64,000 nt of DNA from PCPOR2b sp965220385 (GCA_965220385.1 OZ244825.1:6281664-6345663), one strand, 5' to 3'. Shown: positions 51,344 to 60,622, counted from the first letter of the stretch. Notes: a model not told the origin generated them from the letters alone. Translations and numbers: made by a program.

Positions 51344-53314
51344 TCAAGTTTCATAGGTCTGAACTTGATACTCTTGCACCGAATCCGGCTCATTTAGATA
51401 GTTTATTAATTCGGAGAGAATGACTACTCGGAAAACAACATCCCCTGTTGATGGATTTGTTACAAGATGTGTGCCCCCATGAAAATCTCTGTGCTGTAAA
51501 TTCTCATAGTGTAAAAGAGGGACTACATCGTATCTATTTTCCCACTTTTCGCCAAACTCCCAAGCAACCACGAGGTCGATGTGCCTGTCATTCTTGGTCC
51601 CTTTTTCTAATTCTTCTATTAAGGCATCAAATGAATATTTGTATTCAAGGACTTTGGGGTCCGTGCTATATTCTTCTTGGGGGATTCGGCTAGATTCCAG
51701 TCCCAACGGGTTTTTGTCTTTATCGAATCCATAGTTTTCAAACGAGTTTCCAAGATGAAATCTAAAAACACCGTCGTACTGATTGTGTTGGCTTGTTGCC
51801 ATCAATCTTACACCTCGAATCACTCCACCTGCAAGTAATTGATTAAACAGCGAGATTGCATCCTGCTCACTCTGAGGTTCTGCTGTTATTGATGGTTCCA
51901 TTAATGGTAGAAACGCGTCCTCTCTTGTTATTATCAATGGATTTTGTTCTTCGTATGTTTCAAGGCCCCGAATCCAATCGTGGATATCCTTCCTATCTGC
52001 AATATCAAGTGGAGCACCTGTTATCCTTTTCAAATGTCCCCGCCACACTAAGAAGGAATTTACAATATAAGTAGAGATTTCTTCTGCAAGTTTTTGTATT
52101 TCAGGTTGAAAACCTTTTCTACCTAAATCTGGATCTGCTTGATCTAAATGAATTACTACATGAGTTGTATGCTGATATCCGATATTTCTGTTCAAAGGGA
52201 TGAGGATTAGATCTCCTTGAGGCATTGTATTTGTCGCAAGTTGTAATCCGCCTGTTAGAATCTTTGCACCTTTACGGATGCCTAGGGTGGAGTCGTTGTA
52301 GGTATCCCACATCTGCAATGTATAACAGAAAAAGCCATAACATTTCAGATTGTACTGACAAGCCAATTTCTTCTCATCATCATCCAATCTTTCGCTAAAT
52401 TCTCCATTTTCTGAAATAAAAGAATCTGTGTCCCAATATTTGTACAATCCATTAAGTTTGTAATACTTTGAAGGAAGTCTTCTTGCATCCTTCCCTTTAT
52501 TGATAAGTGCATATTGTGCGGCACGGAGTTCATCAAGTTTACAGCAGTTTTCAAATACCTCGTGTGGAAATAGGTACTTACAATCTTTGAAGTCTTTGGT
52601 AGTTTCCTCACCATTTTCATCTATTACCTGTAAAGCACATTGAATTTTAGAAGGTTCTGCTCCGAAGTATATTCCTCCCAAAGGAGTTTTGATTCTCAAG
52701 ATTGCTGACCACTGCTTTGCAAGATTAGCGTTTAACCAATCTAATCTTTGAGGCCGGATAAATCCACCCACTAATTTAAGTGTAAAGGTAGCCCCACGGT
52801 CTATTTCATCAAAAGCTGAGTGCAAAGCTTCATTTTCTTGTCTCACCTTTGGCCGTGGTTCTGTGCCACTTTCATCCTCAACCCATACCCTACCGTTCTG
52901 AAGTGTACCAATAAACTCATAATCCGGGGTTCTTGTACCAACCTGCAAAAAATTGAAACCATATGCTAGATATGAGGCACCGACACCCTTATTCCCTCGA
53001 TTTTTCTGCTTTTTGAATGATACATTTGGAGCCAAAAAACTTTTGAATTGATCCTCGGAAAATCCGATACCGTTGTCGGTAACGGATAACATGTTTTGTT
53101 CTAAGTCAATACGAATCCATAATTTTGGTGTAAACTCATCATCCTCTGCTGCTCTGGCATCTAACGCATCTAAGGCATTCTGAATTAGCTCGGAGAAAAG
53201 ATCGTACCAACCAGTATATGATTTGAGAATGTTCTTAATCTGTCGTTTGATGGTTGCGCTTATCAGTTCAGAGGTTAGATTTTCTTCTAACGGATCCCAG
53301 TTTTCTGTTTGCAT
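51344..53314 (-). CDS. Solo GHKL/Hsp90-like ATPase, AT-rich
   Basis: 656 residues. The GHKL nucleotide fold is complete: SELIQNALDALDAR (Glu42, Asn46), VTDNGIGF (Asp80) and KNRGNKGVGASYLAYGFN (about 104-121), resembling HATPase_c_3/Hsp90-like and MORC-like proteins. The remaining 500 residues lack recognisable Hsp90, MutL or gyrase partner domains. AAGGAG lies 6 bases before the ATG. The gene is visibly more AT-rich than its neighbours, suggesting acquisition by transfer. Such solo ATPases occur in bacterial conflict systems; the role here is open. Confidence 0.8.
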   Translation of the reverse strand: MQTENWDPLEENLTSELISATIKRQIKNILKSYTGWYDLFSELIQNALDALDARAAEDDEFTPKLWIRIDLEQNMLSVTDNGIGFSEDQFKSFLAPNVSFKKQKNRGNKGVGASYLAYGFNFLQVGTRTPDYEFIGTLQNGRVWVEDESGTEPRPKVRQENEALHSAFDEIDRGATFTLKLVGGFIRPQRLDWLNANLAKQWSAILRIKTPLGGIYFGAEPSKIQCALQVIDENGEETTKDFKDCKYLFPHEVFENCCKLDELRAAQYALINKGKDARRLPSKYYKLNGLYKYWDTDSFISENGEFSERLDDDEKKLACQYNLKCYGFFCYTLQMWDTYNDSTLGIRKGAKILTGGLQLATNTMPQGDLILIPLNRNIGYQHTTHVVIHLDQADPDLGRKGFQPEIQKLAEEISTYIVNSFLVWRGHLKRITGAPLDIADRKDIHDWIRGLETYEEQNPLIITREDAFLPLMEPSITAEPQSEQDAISLFNQLLAGGVIRGVRLMATSQHNQYDGVFRFHLGNSFENYGFDKDKNPLGLESSRIPQEEYSTDPKVLEYKYSFDALIEELEKGTKNDRHIDLVVAWEFGEKWENRYDVVPLLHYENLQHRDFHGGTHLVTNPSTGDVVFRVVILSELINYLNEPDSVQEYQVQTYET

Positions 53315-53565
53315 GTGTGCTCCTTAGATTTCAGCTGGAAAGATGTTGTGATCTGTCCTATTTGTATATAACTTGTCCTTATACGGATTTTTTTACATAA
53401 CGCCATGTTAGACGTGTTATAGGAAGTCCTGTTTAAAAATATGAGTGTACTGGAAGATATTCTTATCGTATTATTTCGAGCGAATAGGAAGCAATGATTG
53501 AATCACAGGAATCTACGTTAACTCTTGTCTGGGCACACCCGTAAATTAATTGAGTTGATAGGGCA

Positions 53566-53943
53566 TTAGAAATGGGTTAAACGATAAATCCAGAGTCCTA
53601 AAACGAGAACAATCCCAATCCCCGTGAGACAGTTTCGGCTGGGGGCGGAGAACTTTAGCCAAATATCTCGGAGTTGGATCGGAGCACATGAGATAGCCAA
53701 GGCTAACGGAACTACAAAAAACGCGAATGGATGATACCCCCAAGCTGTGGCGAATTTACCCTGTACAAGTGAGACACATGCACGCGTCATACCGCAGCCG
53801 GGACACGATATATCCGTGATGAGGTGAAATAGGCACGGAATGAGCCTCATCTCGTCGGGGGATACACGTGACCATGCCGTGTATATGCTGACAAGGGCGA
53901 GCCCGATCAGGAAAAATCGTGCGAGATGTATATGATTAAACAT
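53566..53943 (-). CDS. DUF2752 family membrane protein
   Basis: About 125 residues from the ATG at 53943 (an ATG at 53955 is also possible). The DUF2752 core is clear: CLFHLITDISCPGCGMTRAC near residues 37-56 followed by a helix and HPFAFFVV, with three transmembrane segments. Function unknown; often found beside DUF4234 or TM2-type genes. It overlaps the upstream gene by eight bases. Confidence 0.8.
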   Translation of the reverse strand: MFNHIHLARFFLIGLALVSIYTAWSRVSPDEMRLIPCLFHLITDISCPGCGMTRACVSLVQGKFATAWGYHPFAFFVVPLALAISCAPIQLRDIWLKFSAPSRNCLTGIGIVLVLGLWIYRLTHF

Positions 53944-54319
53944 CTTCGCGTGCATTGTAGAATTTGTTGATCTCCCACTGCTGAATTGCAAGCGACGCGA
54001 TACCGATACCAAAAATTGCGAGTAAGACACAAATTACCGCTAAGGAATTGCTTACGTTCAAACCGTTGTTAGCCTGAACTTCGTTGACTCCTACCGCCAT
54101 TTTGTATTCGTAGTAAAGGGCGAAGATACCGCATGTCAGAATACAGAGGAGTAGCCAAAACCCAAAACGATACTCGGTTCTGCCTAACCAGGCATTGAGT
54201 GTTGCCATCTGTTTATACTCCCAATAGAGAGAGTAAATTCCACAAGTCAGCAGGCTGAAAATGATTCCGAGTACAATACTTCTCACACCGTCAGCCATCG
54301 GATACGGATAATCCCGCAT
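53936..54319 (-). CDS. DUF4234 family membrane protein
   Basis: 127 residues. LLTCGIYSLYWEYKQM and CILTCGIFALYYEYKMA are the repeated DUF4234 signatures, in two pairs of membrane helices. AGGAGG lies 6 bases before the ATG, fixing the start. Operon with the DUF2752 gene. Function unknown. Confidence 0.8.
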   Translation of the reverse strand: MRDYPYPMADGVRSIVLGIIFSLLTCGIYSLYWEYKQMATLNAWLGRTEYRFGFWLLLCILTCGIFALYYEYKMAVGVNEVQANNGLNVSNSLAVICVLLAIFGIGIASLAIQQWEINKFYNAREDV

Positions 54320-54428
54320 GATAGACCTCCTATGAAATTAAGTGAGATCAGAACTATAGTGCGGTCGCAAAACGGCGTCAACAACAGGGATTTAACCCTT
54401 GTCAGGGAAAAAGCAGTGACACTCCCAT

Positions 54429-56102
54429 CTATGACGGTGTCCACGCCCGCGGAGCAATGCCTTCTACGTGCGTTTTGACATCGACAACCACCGGTCTCTC
54501 TGCGGAGAAAGCCTGATCAAGCGCGCTCGAAAGTTCGCTCGGTTTGTTGACCGTAATTCCGAGACAACCCATCGACTCAGCGATCTTAGCGAAGTCGGCG
54601 TCGGGGAACAGCCAGAGCTCATCGGAGCCTTTTGTCCGTCCACCGTAGACAGACTCAACACCGCCCTGTTCTTGGTTCAGGGAGTGGTTGTTGTTGACCA
54701 GAATGACGGCGCTAATTTCGGATTTCACGGCGGTCTCTAAATCTCCCAAATGATACCAGATACCGCCATCGCCGGTGAAGCAGAGCACGGGTCTATCCGG
54801 TTCTGCACATTTGGCACCCATCGCTGCGGGCAGCCCCCATCCAAGCGAGCCGGAGCAGCGGATGAATATCTGATCGGGGTGTTTGAGATCGAGCATGGTG
54901 CCTGTCCAGACACCGGAATGGCCTGTGTCGGAGACCAGAATTGCGTCGGAAGGTAGGTAGTCGGTCAGCTCTTTACAGAGGCGTTCTGGTCGCATCGGCA
55001 CGATATCCGAGTTTGCCACATCGCTGACGCTCTCTTTCCAGCTCCGAACCAGTTCCTGCACTTGAGTGATCCACTCGGTTCGAGATTCAGCAGTTTCTGC
55101 GGCGTCAATCATACGGCGCAACGAGTTTCTGATATCACCCTGCATCCCTAACTGAATTGAGTAATTGCGTCCTAACTCTTCTGCGTTAATATCAAGTTGG
55201 ATAACCGGCGTTCCCTGTGGTGGGATGCTGTATCCGTTGGTCACCTGTCCACCGGTGTGACTCCCGATGAAGAATACCAGATCCGCCTCGCAGACCGCTT
55301 GGTTGGCGCAGTCCCGCGAGTATGAACCGGGGACACCCACCGCCAGCGGATGGTCGTGCGGGAACATCGCCTTCGCATTGAGAGCGGTGGCAACCGGGAT
55401 GGAGAGTTTCTCTGCCAAGGCAATCAGTTCAGCGCGAGCGCCTGACGCGGTCACACCCCCGCCGGCGACGATGATGGGACGCTTGGCATCGGCGAGTAGT
55501 TGGATCGCTTCCTTCACTTTTTCAATCTCTGCTTCTGGGCGGAAAGGTGGCAGCTGAGTAAAGGGCTCTTCGATGATGACTTCCAGATCCGCCTCGCGTT
55601 CTACGACCGCCTGACCGGCGAGACCTTCCAGATCCAGATGTACCGGTCCCGGTGTGCCGGAGGTCGCGGAACGGAAGGCTTGACGCAGATAGATCGGGAG
55701 TTGTTCCGGCGTAGCCACGAATGCACTATATTTGGTCACCGCTGAAAACGGGTTGATGTGATCGACCTCTTGATAGGCGTGGCGCTGTTGGTTGATCTGG
55801 CTCTCCCGACCGGTGATAGCGATGACTGGGGAGCAGGCGAGGTAAGCGTCCTGTAATCCGGCGGCGAGATTGACCGCACCCACCGACTGCGCCATACAGA
55901 GGCTGGGTGCTCGTTTGACGCGGGCGTAGGCGTCTGCCATATATGCGGCGCCTTTCTCACCGTGGGTTTGAACGCGCTTTATTCCCAGTTTTTCCATCTC
56001 CATCAACGCTCTGGGCGCGATATAGGGCATAAAAAAGACGTGGGTAATTCCGTAACCGTGGACGGTATCTGCGATAAATTTACTTCCTGTCATTGTAGGC
56101 AT
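54429..56102 (-). CDS. Thiamine-diphosphate-dependent enzyme (acetolactate-synthase-like)
   Basis: 557 residues. The TPP activator Glu49 lies in THGEKGAAYMADAYAR; the TPP-binding motif is GDGGIWYHLGDLETAV with NNNHS further on, and the FAD-like middle domain has IIVAGGGVTASGA. The family decarboxylates 2-keto acids and joins the product to a second aldehyde or keto acid (acetolactate synthase, glyoxylate carboligase, sulfoacetaldehyde and oxalyl-CoA-type members). Without a regulatory ilvN partner, biosynthetic acetolactate synthase is less likely. AGGAGAAAAC precedes the ATG. Confidence 0.88.
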   Translation of the reverse strand: MPTMTGSKFIADTVHGYGITHVFFMPYIAPRALMEMEKLGIKRVQTHGEKGAAYMADAYARVKRAPSLCMAQSVGAVNLAAGLQDAYLACSPVIAITGRESQINQQRHAYQEVDHINPFSAVTKYSAFVATPEQLPIYLRQAFRSATSGTPGPVHLDLEGLAGQAVVEREADLEVIIEEPFTQLPPFRPEAEIEKVKEAIQLLADAKRPIIVAGGGVTASGARAELIALAEKLSIPVATALNAKAMFPHDHPLAVGVPGSYSRDCANQAVCEADLVFFIGSHTGGQVTNGYSIPPQGTPVIQLDINAEELGRNYSIQLGMQGDIRNSLRRMIDAAETAESRTEWITQVQELVRSWKESVSDVANSDIVPMRPERLCKELTDYLPSDAILVSDTGHSGVWTGTMLDLKHPDQIFIRCSGSLGWGLPAAMGAKCAEPDRPVLCFTGDGGIWYHLGDLETAVKSEISAVILVNNNHSLNQEQGGVESVYGGRTKGSDELWLFPDADFAKIAESMGCLGITVNKPSELSSALDQAFSAERPVVVDVKTHVEGIAPRAWTPS

Positions 56103-56131
56103 ACTGTTTTCTCCTATAGGAACGATTTTTT

Positions 56132-56920
56132 CTACAGCTTTCTTGGGGTGCCGCCGTCGATGTTTATGATTTCTCCTGTTATGAACCGGGCCTCATCGGA
56201 AACTAGGAAAAGCACTAAATTCGCTACATCTTCCGGGTAACCCGGACCGTCAAGTATCTGAGCCAGATCGAAGATTGGTTTGAAGTAGTGATGTTCTCTA
56301 CCGCCGGTCGCCCCCGGGGTGAGGATTTGACCGGGACGCACGCAGTTCACTCGGATGTTATGTTGTCCGCCCGTGCTCGATGTGTACCGTGTAAAAGCCT
56401 CGACACCCGCTTTTGCCACATAATATGAGGACGACGGTGTTCCGCCGGTTATATCATACATATTCTTACTAAATCCGATGACAGCAGCAATAGAGGAGTT
56501 ATTGACTATAGCGCCGCCGCCTGCGTCTACCATGTGGGACCAAACCGCTCGCGACATGTAGAAGGTGCCTGACAAGTTGACGTTAATTACTCGATCCCAC
56601 CCCTCATCTCCTTCGTTCGGGAAATTCTCGCCAGCGCCGCCGCCCGCGTTGTTAAAGAGGATATTGATCGCACCGTATTTTGAGACGGCCGCTTCGACCG
56701 CTGAATCAACAGCGCTACTGTCCGAAACATCGCAGCGGATGAAGGTTGCTTCGCCTCCCTCGCTATTTATAGCGTCCTGAACTTGAGCCCCTTCCTCCTC
56801 CCTTCGCGCCATAATGACGACTTTGGCGCCTTCTTGGGCAAAGAGATGAGCCGTTGCTTTACCGATACCGCTGTTTCCACCTGTGACAATTGCAACCTTA
56901 CCTTCTAATCTTGATGACAC
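56132..56920 (-). CDS. Short-chain dehydrogenase/reductase (SDR)
   Basis: 262 residues. TGGNSGIGKATA is the NAD(P) loop, LFNNAGGG the structural NNAG, VNNSSIAAV holds the catalytic Ser, and SSSYYVAKAGVEAF has Tyr-x-x-x-Lys. VDSAVE-type acidic segments point to an ordinary classical SDR. The start is a GTG at 56920 with GGAG 6 bases upstream. Same strand as the TPP enzyme, 29 bases ahead of it. Confidence 0.92.
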   Translation of the reverse strand: MSSRLEGKVAIVTGGNSGIGKATAHLFAQEGAKVVIMARREEEGAQVQDAINSEGGEATFIRCDVSDSSAVDSAVEAAVSKYGAINILFNNAGGGAGENFPNEGDEGWDRVINVNLSGTFYMSRAVWSHMVDAGGGAIVNNSSIAAVIGFSKNMYDITGGTPSSSYYVAKAGVEAFTRYTSSTGGQHNIRVNCVRPGQILTPGATGGREHHYFKPIFDLAQILDGPGYPEDVANLVLFLVSDEARFITGEIINIDGGTPRKL

Positions 56921-56958
56921 GGTTTTCTCCTTTGTACACTATCCACAGTTTATCTATC

Positions 56959-57054
56959 AGGACTTACGCACTCCAGATTGTAGTTGCCCGATTTATCGGG
57001 GCGGCGATGAATCGCCGAACTACAGAGCTTTGGCCGTTCAACTGCGTAAGTCCT
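56959..57054. mobile_element. MITE-like element with AGGACTTACGCA inverted ends, copy 2
   Basis: 96 bases bounded by AGGACTTACGCA and TGCGTAAGTCCT, with CCCGATTTATCGGG (56987-57000) and GGCGATGAATCGCC inside. ATCTAT occurs one base before the left end and directly after the right end, a possible target duplication. Confidence 0.75.
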
Positions 57055-57071
57055 ATCTATTTGACATTGCC

Positions 57072-57449
57072 TTAGTCTTCATATTCGACAACGACGTCAT
57101 CGCCTTTGATTTTAACGGGATAGATCTTGACTCGCAGTTCCGGATCTACTAGACACCGGCCGGTCGCAATATCAAACGCCCACTGATGCCACGGACAGTG
57201 CAGCACCTCACCTAAGCCGTCCACTACGATTGTAGAGCCACGGGTAGAGGGAGGGGCATCCGTGCTAACTCGACCACTGAGTTCGCCGGTGCAGAGGGGA
57301 CCATTCTTGTGAGGACAGATATTGCGTACCGCGTAGAATGAACCGTTCACGTTGAAGACACCGATCCCAGCCCTGCCCCGGAACGGCACGACAATTTTGC
57401 GTTCGCCCGGTGGAATCTCCTCTACCTTACCGATAACAACGCTTGTCAT
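57072..57449 (-). CDS. Rieske [2Fe-2S] ferredoxin-type protein
   Basis: 125 residues. Cluster ligands: Cys45-Pro-His47 in RNICPHKNG and Cys85-Pro-Trp-His88 in LHCPWHQW. This is the soluble Rieske ferredoxin arrangement of ring-hydroxylating oxygenase electron-transfer chains. It starts two bases after the amidohydrolase stop, so translation is coupled. No oxygenase alpha subunit or reductase is in the window. Confidence 0.92.
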   Translation of the reverse strand: MTSVVIGKVEEIPPGERKIVVPFRGRAGIGVFNVNGSFYAVRNICPHKNGPLCTGELSGRVSTDAPPSTRGSTIVVDGLGEVLHCPWHQWAFDIATGRCLVDPELRVKIYPVKIKGDDVVVEYED

Positions 57450-57451
57450 GG

Positions 57452-58618
57452 CTAATTCCCTGTGTCTATCCGGAGCATATCGAGCGCATTACCCGCAAAG
57501 ATTCGGTGGTGCAGGTCGTCGTCGAGTTTGGGGAAGGTTGTTACCGGATCGTTCCAGTCGAAGTGCGGGAAGTCTGAGCAGAATATCAGCGTTTCGTCTG
57601 CATGCAGCATATCCAACATCTGGTACATCTGCTTCGGTTTCTCCGGTTCGTGCATTGGTTGTGAACCGACTCGGATGTGTTCGCGGAAATATTCGCTCGG
57701 TAGCCGCTTGAGCCACGGTGTCTGATCGCGCAGCGCCTTCCAGTCGGTATCTAGGTGCCACATCACAGAGACCGCCCAAAGCTGCTGCGCTTCTATAAGG
57801 GCGAACTTGAAATCCGGGAACTTCTCGAATACACCCTCGCAGATCAAGGAGGTCGCATGTGCACTGGCGACAGTCGGACGGCTCATCCGCGATTCCATAT
57901 AGTAGGTGGGATAGCCAACCGGGGTAGGGGTGGTTCTGGCTGCGCCGCCGCCTCCACCAATATGAGAAACCACCGGCAGCCCGTGCTGTTCGCACGCCTC
58001 CCAGATGGGATGGTAGAAGCGGTTGCCGAAGGGCATACTTGTTCCCATCGGTACCATCACCGCAGCGGTGTCTTTGCGATCAGCCAATCGATTGATTTCC
58101 GCTACCGCTTGGGTGGGATCTGAAGGCGAAACAAGGATGGCGTTGACGATACGCTCGTCCCGGTCAAGCCAATGTTCAATAGTCCAATCGTTGAACGCCC
58201 GGCACAGTGCAGCAGCCCAGTCCGGATCGGGGAGTCCTGAATATCCGTAAAAAGGCGGGGGACCGGTCAGCAGCCCATAATCGATATTCCAAGGATCGAG
58301 GTGTTCCTCTTGCAGGAATTCCAACGTGAAGTTGAAATCGCGTGGATCGCCGCCGGTGGCTTTCTTTACAGGCACATCTTTGGACTTCATGCGCCCTTTC
58401 AGATCGGTGCGGTTGGTCCGAATTGGGATGTTGGGATATCCACCCAGATGCAGCCCTTGGTCCAACAGATGTTCCTGATAGAATGTTGATAGGTACGGCA
58501 ATAACTGTTCAGGGTTGCGAAAGTTATGGTGAACATCGCAATCGACAATTGCAACGCCATTTTTGGGCTTGGCGGTCCAGCCCGGCGCGGTAATCGGTGC
58601 GGCTCCTATCTGGCTCAT
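57452..58618 (-). CDS. Amidohydrolase_2 family metal-dependent hydrolase
   Basis: 388 residues. Metal-ligand motifs: VAIVDCDVHHNF near 23-34, VVSHIGGGG near 210-218 and IFCSDFPHFDWN near 350-361. The family includes ACMSD-type decarboxylases and lactone hydrolases of aromatic degradation. GAGGAGGAATTCGT precedes the ATG. The adjacent Rieske gene makes aromatic or heteroaromatic catabolism likely (inference). Confidence 0.9.
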   Translation of the reverse strand: MSQIGAAPITAPGWTAKPKNGVAIVDCDVHHNFRNPEQLLPYLSTFYQEHLLDQGLHLGGYPNIPIRTNRTDLKGRMKSKDVPVKKATGGDPRDFNFTLEFLQEEHLDPWNIDYGLLTGPPPFYGYSGLPDPDWAAALCRAFNDWTIEHWLDRDERIVNAILVSPSDPTQAVAEINRLADRKDTAAVMVPMGTSMPFGNRFYHPIWEACEQHGLPVVSHIGGGGGAARTTPTPVGYPTYYMESRMSRPTVASAHATSLICEGVFEKFPDFKFALIEAQQLWAVSVMWHLDTDWKALRDQTPWLKRLPSEYFREHIRVGSQPMHEPEKPKQMYQMLDMLHADETLIFCSDFPHFDWNDPVTTFPKLDDDLHHRIFAGNALDMLRIDTGN

Positions 58619-59125
58619 ACGAATTCCTCCTCACGCTTGAGATTCGCCCACAAAATCCTGATCGTTATCACATAAGATACCATAGATGGATGAGCAGATC
58701 AACAGTTTATTTTAAACGCAAGTTGCTAGTGTTAACCCCCAGCGGTTTGCGATTAAGATTGGAGGCTTTTGGCTTTCGCGCCAGTTGCTCTGGATCCCGT
58801 GCGGTTCCCCCGATAAATCGGGATTAAGAAACGGGCATTCCGATAAATCGGCGGTGAAAAGTTATCCACAATGACCTGGCAAAATCTAACAAAATCTAAC
58901 ACTTTTGAAAAAATTTCGACGTTTTCCAGTCGTTTTGTCGGGGTGATTTGCAAAATTTGCCGTGTCCGTCAAACCCGCTCCCTGACTGGGTTTTGACGCA
59001 TCAGACGGAGAAAAAATTAACCAAACTTTTGGCGTTATACTTAACATATGTTACCCTATAGGGTGTTAGAAACCGATAAATGGCATAGAATTGATGCCGA
59101 TGACAGTCCACATTTACCATGAATT

Positions 59126-59285
59126 AGCCTAAGTTGCGGGTTATAGAAAACATTGCAAACCGAGCGAATCAAAGCTAAATTGAATTGATTACCGAGCGCA
59201 GTGGATTGGAAAATCCACTACGGACAAAAATGGCTTTGGATATGTCTATCCAAGCCAAGCGGGTGTGACAAATAGCAACTTGCGC
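59126..59285 (+). mobile_element. Two-hairpin MITE-like repeat, copy 3
   Basis: 160 bases, same orientation as copy 2: AGCCTAAGTTGCGGG at the left, AGCAACTTGCGCT at the right. Hairpin 1 is reduced to GTGGATT-ggaa-AATCCAC; hairpin 2 keeps GGATA-tgtc-TATCC with a one-base bulge. Confidence 0.75.
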
Positions 59286-59361
59286 TATTTTTAGGTGTTA
59301 AGGGTATTTGGATCTTCTGTAGGTACTTGCATCCCGACTCAGACGGGGAGAAAACCGAAAA

Positions 59362-59562
59362 CTATAGTGAATTCTAAAAATAAATATACACTTTCGCCCC
59401 TCGGTTTCGATCCCGCCTGTCCCGATTCATCGGGGATTTGTCGGGACGCGCCTACGCCCGGTGCGGTTGAAAACCGCACCTACCGGGATCGTAGCCCGGA
59501 TTTTTCCCTCCCCGATAGGCGAAGTTTCCTAACCTCATCAATTTGCAGTGTCTCATTAATTG
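59362..59562. mobile_element. MITE-like element with TATAGTRAAT-type end, copy 2 (damaged)
   Basis: The end CTATAGTGAATTCTAAAA and following AAATATACACTTTCGCCCC match the 45457 end of copy 1. The other end retains GTGTCTCATTAATT but has lost its terminal repeat. CCCGAT palindromes are inserted inside. Confidence 0.55.
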
Positions 59563-59885
59563 AGGGGTGTGCATAAATCGCTTTCGTGTGGGAGAGTGCA
59601 ATCTGCGATTCAGACAAATGGCACGTGTCGCCCCGCTGGGGCTAAATGCATCCTGTCCCGTCCTAAGATAATCCCGTTTCACGTTCCAGTTTCTATCCTG
59701 AAAATCCTTAAATCCCCGATAAATCCCCGATGAATCGGGACAGGCGGGATTAAGAAACCTGAGAATCCTGATTCAGACAATAATGATGCACATTCCTCAA
59801 TTACTTAGATACTTCCGATACACAACCCCCTAAATCCCCCTTGTCAGGGGGACTTTGGAACTTCACGGAATTACGGTACATAGCG

Positions 59886-59925
59886 CCCCGATGAATCGGG
59901 ATTCAAAGCAATGCGCCTACTACTT
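59886..59925 (+). repeat. Dispersed 40-base repeat, copy 2
   Basis: CCCCGATGAATCGGG followed by ATTCAAAGCAATGCGCCTAC; partner at 20357. Confidence 0.65.
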
Positions 59926-59993
59926 TACGTGCTCGGCTCCATGAGCCATTTGATGACGAACAGTACACCGGATTTTGGGGCTTTGCCTCGCGT

Positions 59994-60617
59994 TCACTTC
60001 TCACCCGACGCCACGAATATGCTGACGCTAGCAGACCCGTTCCCAGTATCAGATTCAGCGCAGCACTGTTCCCCCACACAGTCCACAGCCACACGCCCAA
60101 GTCCCGCCTCCCTAAACCATTGTCGGATATCCCCTCTGTCGAAACCCAGCCAGCGATCGTGATGTTCATCTCTCAGAAATTCAGAGGTATGGGTATCCAG
60201 ATCTGTAATCACCAGCGTCCCGCCCGGCTTCAGAATCCGCGCCATTTCCTTGATCGCTATCGCTGGTTTCTCGACATGGTGGAGATACATATTGGCGAAA
60301 GCGTAATCCACAGAACCATCGGCAATCGGTAACTGCGCTGCCTCCCCACAACGGTAGTCAACCTCGGCGATGGCAGCGAACTTTCTTTTCATTTCTGCAA
60401 GCATCGCTTCGGACTGATCGACGGCAACCACACGCAGCCCAGCACGAATTAACCCTTCAGTGATGAAGCCGCTACCGCAGCCAATATCAGCAGCGGTAGC
60501 ACCCGATTTCACGGCAGCGGTAGCAAGTGCCCGGTCTCTGACTTTCTCCGAATAGAAACTCGCTTGGAGGTTGTCCCATTGATCCGCAACCTGATCAAAA
60601 TAATCCTTACCCCCCAT
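59994..60617 (-). CDS. Class I SAM-dependent methyltransferase
   Basis: 207 residues from the ATG at 60617, with GGGGTG upstream and five bases after the trpG stop. SAM motifs: AADIGCGSGFITEGLIRAG, VVAVDQSEAML, CGEAAQLPIADGSVDYAFAN and LKPGGTLVITDLDTH. It is a UbiE/ArsM-like small-molecule methyltransferase. It is the last gene of the hisI-trpE-trpG transcript, a placement without an obvious link to tryptophan synthesis. Confidence 0.85.
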   Translation of the reverse strand: MGGKDYFDQVADQWDNLQASFYSEKVRDRALATAAVKSGATAADIGCGSGFITEGLIRAGLRVVAVDQSEAMLAEMKRKFAAIAEVDYRCGEAAQLPIADGSVDYAFANMYLHHVEKPAIAIKEMARILKPGGTLVITDLDTHTSEFLRDEHHDRWLGFDRGDIRQWFREAGLGRVAVDCVGEQCCAESDTGNGSASVSIFVASGEK

Positions 60618-60622
60618 CACGT

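Larger units (their letters stand above)
58619..59993. other. 1.4-kb repeat-packed gene desert
   Basis: No gene I can support. Contents in order: CCCGAT palindromes (58807-58850); tandem AAAATCTAAC near 58880; hairpin GTCAAACCC/GGGTTTTGAC (58968-58997); palindrome ACCCTATAGGGT near 59053; two-hairpin repeat (59126-59285); TATAGT-type MITE (59362-59562); more CCCGAT repeats (59712-59760); a 40-base repeat (59886-59925). Confidence 0.75.

Noticed and set aside
51175..51423. 82-codon plus-strand ORF next to the ATPase stop
   Set aside because: Overlaps the ATPase C-terminus antisense and has no plausible binding site or protein character.
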